The notes beneath the pieces were generated by a model. It saw only the letters and a list, made by a program, of their open reading frames with translations. It was not told where the DNA came from and made no database searches. A DNA stretch of 64,000 bases from Mumia quercus (GTDB lineage Bacteria; Actinomycetota; Actinomycetes; Propionibacteriales; Nocardioidaceae). This document shows, piece after piece, positions 59,758 to 64,000 of the stretch; the stretch's first letter is position 1, and every line of letters starts with the position of its first letter. The DNA lies in assembly GCF_025506335.1 (NCBI RefSeq), contig NZ_JANZYO010000001.1:62001-126000 (forward strand). The letters are read 5' to 3'. The position numbers were made by a program, and so were the translations under genes.

Positions 59758-60327
59758 GTGAGCGAGACGACGGATGACGAGCTGGCGGCGGTGGGCAACG
59801 CCTTCGCCGAGGACGTCGAGGCTGTGCTCGACGGGTTGCGCTCGCTCGACGGGATCACCGATCCGGAGGAGGTCGTCGCCGGGCTGCTGGTCGAGCTGAG
59901 CCGCGCCCTCACCGTGGGTGCCCGGATGGCGGCGATGCCGCGCCTGGTCCCGCCCGACCGCTACGAGCCCGACACCGGTCCCGACATCGATCTCGACGAC
60001 GTACGCGTCCGGCTCGCGTCTGTGCTCGACGGCTTCGACACCTACGTCGAGGTCTTCGATCCGTACGACGACCCGGCCTCACCTGCGGCGTACCGGATCT
60101 CCGACGACGTCATCTCGCTCGCGGCCGCGCTGGCCCACGGCATGCAGCACGCCCGCGCCGGTCGCCCGATCGAGGCCCTGTGGTGGTGGCAGTTCTCGTT
60201 CTTGTCCTCGTGGGGCGGCGAGACGACTTCCGCCCTGCGCGCCCTGCAGTCGGTGATCTCCCGCGACCGCATCGTCGGCGCCACCCCTGCGATGTCGCCC
60301 GAGGACCCACCCCTCGACCCTCTCTGA
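59758..60327 (+). CDS. DUF5063-type conserved actinobacterial protein
   Basis: A 189-residue helical protein from GTG 59758, behind GGGGGCAGG. Conserved-looking blocks are LLVELSRALTVGARMAAMPRLVPPDRYEPDTGPDIDLDDVRVRLASVLDGFDTYVEVFDPYDD and AAALAHGMQHARAGRPIEALWWWQFSFLSSWGGETTSALRALQSVI. The WWWQFSFLSSWG segment is distinctive of DUF5063, which in actinobacteria commonly follows recR, as here with a 13-base gap. Function is unknown; a role near recombination or replication is guessed from context only. Confidence 0.85.
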   Translation: MSETTDDELAAVGNAFAEDVEAVLDGLRSLDGITDPEEVVAGLLVELSRALTVGARMAAMPRLVPPDRYEPDTGPDIDLDDVRVRLASVLDGFDTYVEVFDPYDDPASPAAYRISDDVISLAAALAHGMQHARAGRPIEALWWWQFSFLSSWGGETTSALRALQSVISRDRIVGATPAMSPEDPPLDPL

Positions 60328-60341
60328 CCCCGTCCGGTCGC

Positions 60342-60415
60342 TGGGGTACCCGAGCGAACGTGCACCGGCCCCACCGTGCACGCTCGGGGCGGTGTCGGTT
60401 CGCTCGGGTACCCCA
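60342..60415. repeat. Perfect 18-bp inverted repeat between DUF5063 and prolyl oligopeptidase genes
   Basis: TGGGGTACCCGAGCGAAC (60342-60359) and GTTCGCTCGGGTACCCCA (60398-60415) are perfectly complementary, with a 38-base centre that contains two GTGCAC palindromes. It is probably the terminator of the recR operon; its length resembles the element at 49526-49600. Confidence 0.8.
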
Positions 60416-60440
60416 ACCGGCGGGCGCCTAGGCTCGTCGC

Positions 60441-62510
60441 ATGACGCAGACCGACCCGTACGTGTGGCTCGAGGACATCGACGGCGACCAGGCGCTCGAC
60501 TGGGTCCGCGCCCGCAACGCTGAGACCGCGAGCGCGCTGGAGGAGAGCGAGGAGTTCCGCGCGACCGAGAAGCAGATCCTCGAGGTGCTCGACTCCGACG
60601 CCAAGATCCCGCCGATCGCCAAGGCGGGCGACTGGTACTACAACTTCTGGCGCGACGCCCAGCACGTACGAGGCGTCTGGCGCCGCACCACCCTCGCGTC
60701 CTACCGCACCGACGCACCGGAGTGGGACGTCCTCCTCGACCTCGACGCACTGGCCGACGCCGAGGACGAGAACTGGGTCTGGCACGGCGCCGCCGTCCTG
60801 CGCACCGGCCCGCTCGCGTTCACCCGTGCGCTGGTCTCGCTCTCGCGCGGCGGATCGGACGCCGACGTGACGCGCGAGTTCGACCTCGAGAGGCGCGAGT
60901 GGGTCGCCGACGGGTTCGTACGGCCCGAGGCCAAGGGTGACGTGAGCTGGATCGACGAGGACACGGTGTTCGTCGAGACCGACACGGGCCCTGGGTCGAT
61001 GACCGAGTCCGGCTACCCGCGCATCGCCCGACGGTGGCGGCGCGGCGAGCCGCTCGCCGAGTCGGAGATCGTCTTCGAGGGCGCCCACGAGGATCTGTCG
61101 ATCGGCGCCTTCCACGACCGGACCCCCGGGTACGAGCGCGACTGGGTTGTCCGCGCGACCTCGTTCTACACCTCCGAGCGCTACCTGCTCACCGAGGGCG
61201 ACGGCGACACCGACGGCGTCACCCTCACCAAGCTCGACGTCCCCGACTCCTCCGAGACCAGCGTCAAGCGCGACCAGATGCTGGTCGAGCTGCGCGAGGA
61301 CTGGGAGGTGGGCGGCGCGTCGTACGCGGCGGGGTCGCTGCTCGCGATCGGTTTCGCGGCGTTCCTCGACGGCGCCCGCGACTTCACGGTGCTGTACGAG
61401 CCGACGCCGACGAGCGCGCTCGCCGGGTACACGTTCACCGCCAACCGCCTCGTGCTCGAGGTGATGACCGACGTCCGCAGCCGGCTCGAGATCCTCACAC
61501 CCCCGGCCGAGCCTGGCGGGGAGTGGGACCGGGTCGCCGCCCGCCACGTGCCCGAGCTCGGCACGCTCCAGGTGGCGCCCGTCGACGCCGACGAGGACGA
61601 CGCGGTCTGGCTCTACACGACCGACTACCTCACCCCGACCACGTTGTCGCTGCTCGACCTCGGCCCGCGTGGCGTCAACGCAAAGCCGGTCCCGCTCAAG
61701 TCGATGCCGTCGTTCTTCGACCCCGAGGGCCTCGTCGTCGAGCAGCACTTCGCGACGTCGTCCGACGGCACCCGCGTGCCGTACTTCGTCGTACGCCCCG
61801 AGGACCTCGCGTTTGACGGCACGGCACCGACGCTGCTCTACGGGTACGGAGGATTCGAGATCTCCCTGACCCCCGCGTACTCGGGCGGCCTCGGCCGGGC
61901 CTGGCTCGCGCACGGCGGCGTGTACGTCGTGGCGAACATCCGCGGCGGCGGCGAGTACGGCCCCACGTGGCACCAGGCGGCGCTGCGCGACCGGCGGCAC
62001 CGGGCGTACGAGGACTTCGCCGCGGTGGCGCGCGACCTCGTCGATCGCAAGATCACCTCGCCGGAGCACCTCGGGGCGATGGGCGGCTCCAACGGCGGGC
62101 TGCTCACGGGCAACATGCTCACGCAGTACCCCGAGCTCTTCGGCGCGATCGTCATCCAGGTTCCGCTGCTCGACATGCAGCGCTACCACCTGCTGCTCGC
62201 CGGAGCTTCGTGGATCGCCGAGTACGGGGACCCGGACTCCGGCGACTGGGAGTTCCTGGCGACGTTCTCGCCGTACCACCTGTTCGACGCCGACCGTGCG
62301 TACCCGCCGGTGCTCTTCACGACCTCGACGCGCGACGACCGGGTGCATCCCGGCCACGCCCGCAAGATGGCCGCGAAGATGCTCGACGCGGGCAAGGACG
62401 TCACGTACTACGAGAACATCGAGGGTGGCCACGGCGGCGCCGCCAACAACGCCCAGGCGGCCCACATGTCGGCGCTCGCGTACCGGTTCCTCTGGAGCCG
62501 CCTCGCCTAG
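60441..62510 (+). CDS. Prolyl oligopeptidase-family serine peptidase
   Basis: A 689-residue S9A-type peptidase. YVWLEDIDGDQALDWVRARNAETASAL is the family N-terminus, and a seven-bladed propeller of about 330 residues follows. The catalytic domain has LLYGYGGFEISLTPAYS, NIRGGGEYGPTWHQAALRDRRHRAYEDFAAVARDLVDRKITSPEHLGAMGGSNGGLLTGNMLTQYPELFGAIV (Ser in GGSNGG), Asp in TSTRDDRVHPGHARKM and His in ENIEGGHGGAANNAQ. It cuts short peptides, probably after proline. No signal peptide is seen, so it is cytosolic. Confidence 0.95.
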   Translation: MTQTDPYVWLEDIDGDQALDWVRARNAETASALEESEEFRATEKQILEVLDSDAKIPPIAKAGDWYYNFWRDAQHVRGVWRRTTLASYRTDAPEWDVLLDLDALADAEDENWVWHGAAVLRTGPLAFTRALVSLSRGGSDADVTREFDLERREWVADGFVRPEAKGDVSWIDEDTVFVETDTGPGSMTESGYPRIARRWRRGEPLAESEIVFEGAHEDLSIGAFHDRTPGYERDWVVRATSFYTSERYLLTEGDGDTDGVTLTKLDVPDSSETSVKRDQMLVELREDWEVGGASYAAGSLLAIGFAAFLDGARDFTVLYEPTPTSALAGYTFTANRLVLEVMTDVRSRLEILTPPAEPGGEWDRVAARHVPELGTLQVAPVDADEDDAVWLYTTDYLTPTTLSLLDLGPRGVNAKPVPLKSMPSFFDPEGLVVEQHFATSSDGTRVPYFVVRPEDLAFDGTAPTLLYGYGGFEISLTPAYSGGLGRAWLAHGGVYVVANIRGGGEYGPTWHQAALRDRRHRAYEDFAAVARDLVDRKITSPEHLGAMGGSNGGLLTGNMLTQYPELFGAIVIQVPLLDMQRYHLLLAGASWIAEYGDPDSGDWEFLATFSPYHLFDADRAYPPVLFTTSTRDDRVHPGHARKMAAKMLDAGKDVTYYENIEGGHGGAANNAQAAHMSALAYRFLWSRLA

Positions 62511-62522
62511 CCGCCCGCTGCG

Positions 62523-63470
62523 TCAGAGCGGCGCGTCGAGACGTGCGAGGTGGTCGGGGCTGAGCCTCAGCCGTACGCCGTCCAACGCGGAGTCGAGCTG
62601 GTCCCGCTTGCTGCCACCGAGCATCGGACGGATGCCGTGGGCCACCAGCCAGGCCAGCACGACCTGCCCCTTCTGCACACCGAGCTCGCCGGCGACCTTC
62701 GTGAGGACGTCGAGGCGCGCCGAGCTGCCGGGGTGCTCGAAGATCTCGGGGATGGTCTTGTCCGGGTTGTCGTACGCCCCCTCGAGCAGCGGCGTGTAGG
62801 CCCACACCTCCAGGCCGTGGGTGGTGGCGTAGTCGGACAGCTCGTCGTCGAGGACGCCGAACGCGTGCATCCCGTTGGGGCGCGTCCCTGGGCGGGGACG
62901 GAGGAAGGTGGCGCTCTGCTGGAGTGCGTCGAGGGGCAGGGCGCCGGTGCTCCGCGCGTGCGCTCGTGCACGCTCGACGCGCCACGCGGGGTGGTTGGAC
63001 GCTCCGACCCGTGCGACCGAGCCGTCGGCGGTGAGCTCGGCGAGGGCGTCGACCGTCTCCTCGATGGGGACCGTGCGGTCCTCCTTGTGCAGCCAGAGCA
63101 TGTCGACACGGTCGACGCCGAGGCGTCGCAGGCTCCCTTCGAACGCCTCGCGGACCGCCCGCCGCGACAGTCCTTCGTGCTGCGACGGGGGCGCGTCGGG
63201 CCAGCGTGGCTCCGCGCCGACCTTGGTCGCGATCTTGACCCGGTCCCGGACACCGGGTCTGGCGGCGAGCCATCTCCCGAGGACCGACTCGCTGTCGCCG
63301 CCGTGCCCTGAGCGGCTCGCCCAGTACGCGTAGCAGTCGGCGGTGTCGAGCCAGACGCCGCCGCGCTCGACGAATCGGTCGAGCAGGGCGTACGAGGTGT
63401 CCTCGTCGATCCGGGTCCCGAACATCATCGTGCCGAGAACGAGGGGTGAGGTGGTGGTGTCGTGGGTCAT
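62523..63470 (-). CDS. Aldo/keto reductase, MerR-controlled
   Basis: A 315-residue aldo/keto reductase with the full tetrad: Asp and Tyr in GGVWLDTADCYAYW, Lys in KIATKVGAEPRW and His in VDMLWLHKED. SVARVGASNHPAWRVERA and LDALQQSATFLRP continue the barrel; GVQKGQVVLAWLVAHGIRPMLGGSKRDQLDSAL binds the nucleotide. ATG 63470 lies 6 bases from a -10-like CACGGT (minus strand, 63482 down to 63477), so it is probably leaderless; a start at 63485 would lie in the operator. It is divergent from a MerR regulator that should activate it. Confidence 0.9.
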   Translation of the reverse strand: MTHDTTTSPLVLGTMMFGTRIDEDTSYALLDRFVERGGVWLDTADCYAYWASRSGHGGDSESVLGRWLAARPGVRDRVKIATKVGAEPRWPDAPPSQHEGLSRRAVREAFEGSLRRLGVDRVDMLWLHKEDRTVPIEETVDALAELTADGSVARVGASNHPAWRVERARAHARSTGALPLDALQQSATFLRPRPGTRPNGMHAFGVLDDELSDYATTHGLEVWAYTPLLEGAYDNPDKTIPEIFEHPGSSARLDVLTKVAGELGVQKGQVVLAWLVAHGIRPMLGGSKRDQLDSALDGVRLRLSPDHLARLDAPL

Positions 63471-63484
63471 GCGACCACCGTGCA

Positions 63485-63507
63485 ACCTGGAGTTCGCTCC
63501 AGGTCAA
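63485..63507. promoter_or_regulatory. MerR-type operator between aldo/keto reductase and MerR genes
   Basis: ACCTGGAG-TTCG-CTCCAGGT (63485-63504) is a perfect inverted repeat. On the minus strand TTGACC (63507 down to 63502) and CACGGT (63482 down to 63477) are 19 bp apart with the palindrome between, the stretched-spacer layout of MerR-activated promoters. A -10-like TAGGGT (63512-63517) serves the MerR gene. Confidence 0.7.
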
Positions 63508-63523
63508 GCCCTAGGGTGCGGTC

Positions 63524-63913
63524 ATGTCCACGACCTACACCCCGGCGGAGGCGGCGGAACGTTCCGGCTTCTCGCTCGACACCCTGCGCTACTACGAGCG
63601 TGAGGGCATCCTCCCGCCTGTCGCGCGCTCGGCGGGCGGGCAGCGGACCTACACCGACGTGGATCTCGCGCGGTTGGGGTTCTTGCGCTGCCTGCGCGAC
63701 ACCGGCATGCCGATCGCGCTCTTGAGACGGTACGGGGAGCTGTCGGTCGACGACTCCACCCTTGCCGAGCGCGTGGCCCTGCTCGAAGACCACGCGACGG
63801 CGGTCAGGCAGGAGATCGACGAGCTGCGCCAGAGGGAACGCCAGCTTGCGGAGAAGATCGCCTGGTACCGCGCCGAGCTCGTACGCTCCGCCGCGCGCCA
63901 GCCGCCCTCCTGA
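63524..63913 (+). CDS. MerR-family transcriptional regulator
   Basis: A 129-residue MerR regulator. The DNA-binding part is YTPAEAAERSGFSLDTLRYYEREGILPPVARSAGGQRTYTDVDLARLGFLRCLRDTGMPIALLRRY, followed by a long dimerisation helix (VALLEDHATAVRQEIDELRQRERQLAEKIAWYRAEL). No effector-binding Cys or extra domain is present, unlike SoxR. With the divergent aldo/keto reductase gene and the palindrome between them it forms a classic self-contained unit, perhaps responding to reactive carbonyls. Confidence 0.95.
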   Translation: MSTTYTPAEAAERSGFSLDTLRYYEREGILPPVARSAGGQRTYTDVDLARLGFLRCLRDTGMPIALLRRYGELSVDDSTLAERVALLEDHATAVRQEIDELRQRERQLAEKIAWYRAELVRSAARQPPS

Positions 63914-63948
63914 CTGACAATCGCCGGGAGGGCGGACCGGGGGGTGCG

Positions 63949-64000
63949 ATGGCGCAGCAGCAGCCGGACACGGCGGCAGAGAGCGACAACCTCTCGTCGG
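63949..64000 (+). CDS. Start of a further gene, cut by window end
   Basis: An ATG at 63949 opens a frame of 17 codons (MAQQQPDTAAESDNLSS) that is still open at the window end. The GGAGG at 63927-63931 is rather far away for a ribosome site. Too little is visible to name a product, and the start is uncertain. Confidence 0.3.
   Translation, partial: MAQQQPDTAAESDNLSS

Overview
The window is 64 kb of very GC-rich, gene-dense DNA with GTG starts, many apparently leaderless starts, a DtxR/IdeR-type iron box, a short bacterial SRP RNA, and actinobacterial families (YbaB-RecR-DUF5063, GPP34, LytR_C, a tRNA adenosine deaminase-associated protein). It fits a chromosome of a free-living actinomycete. 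A Nocardioidaceae-like soil organism is my best guess, from general style only. No phage, plasmid, IS element or CRISPR array was seen.

Layout. 1-7.6 kb: a cut-off secreted wall hydrolase, two small oxidoreductase/acetyltransferase genes, an ArsR-SRPBCC-DHFR-like operon, and a haloalkane dehalogenase with flanking regulators. 7.6-14.1 kb: a TauABC-type sulfonate importer divergent from an SsuD-type monooxygenase, then a three-gene amino acid ABC importer. 14.1-19.1 kb: two near-identical collagen-like secreted proteins flank a convergent pair. The pair is an HTH / methylase-like / specificity-domain protein whose methylase motifs are destroyed, and a Fic AMP-transferase-family protein. 19.1-26.6 kb: a secreted M15-like peptidase, a second DHFR-like protein, a heparinase II/III-like lyase, and a PucR regulator next to dadA with strong palindromes between them. 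26.6-34.4 kb: ACT protein, SDR, pntAB transhydrogenase, AbiEi-like protein, upp, tadA and tRNA-Ser(CGA).

34.4-41.4 kb: HAD phosphatase, a Tat-exported small subunit with a GMC dehydrogenase broken by one extra base, a siderophore-interacting reductase under an iron box, a chymotrypsin-like secreted protease, LytR_C protein and tRNA-Ser(GGA). 41.4-60.3 kb holds the usual ffs-dnaX-ybaB-recR neighbourhood, but dnaX and ybaB are about 14 kb apart. The intervening DNA carries a secreted propeller-like protein, a hydrolase, a three-domain folate-pathway fusion (PabB-PabC-PabA) with a palindromic repeat inside its coding sequence, a four-gene membrane/lipoprotein operon of unknown role, and a histidine kinase-response regulator-MMPL exporter module. 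60.4-64 kb: a prolyl oligopeptidase and a MerR/aldo-keto reductase divergent pair.

The strongest candidates for something undescribed are (i) the degenerate methylase-TRD/Fic pair enclosed by duplicated collagen-like genes and (ii) the translationally coupled membrane operon at 50.15-54.0 kb. All calls come from reading the sequence; no database or structure search was run.
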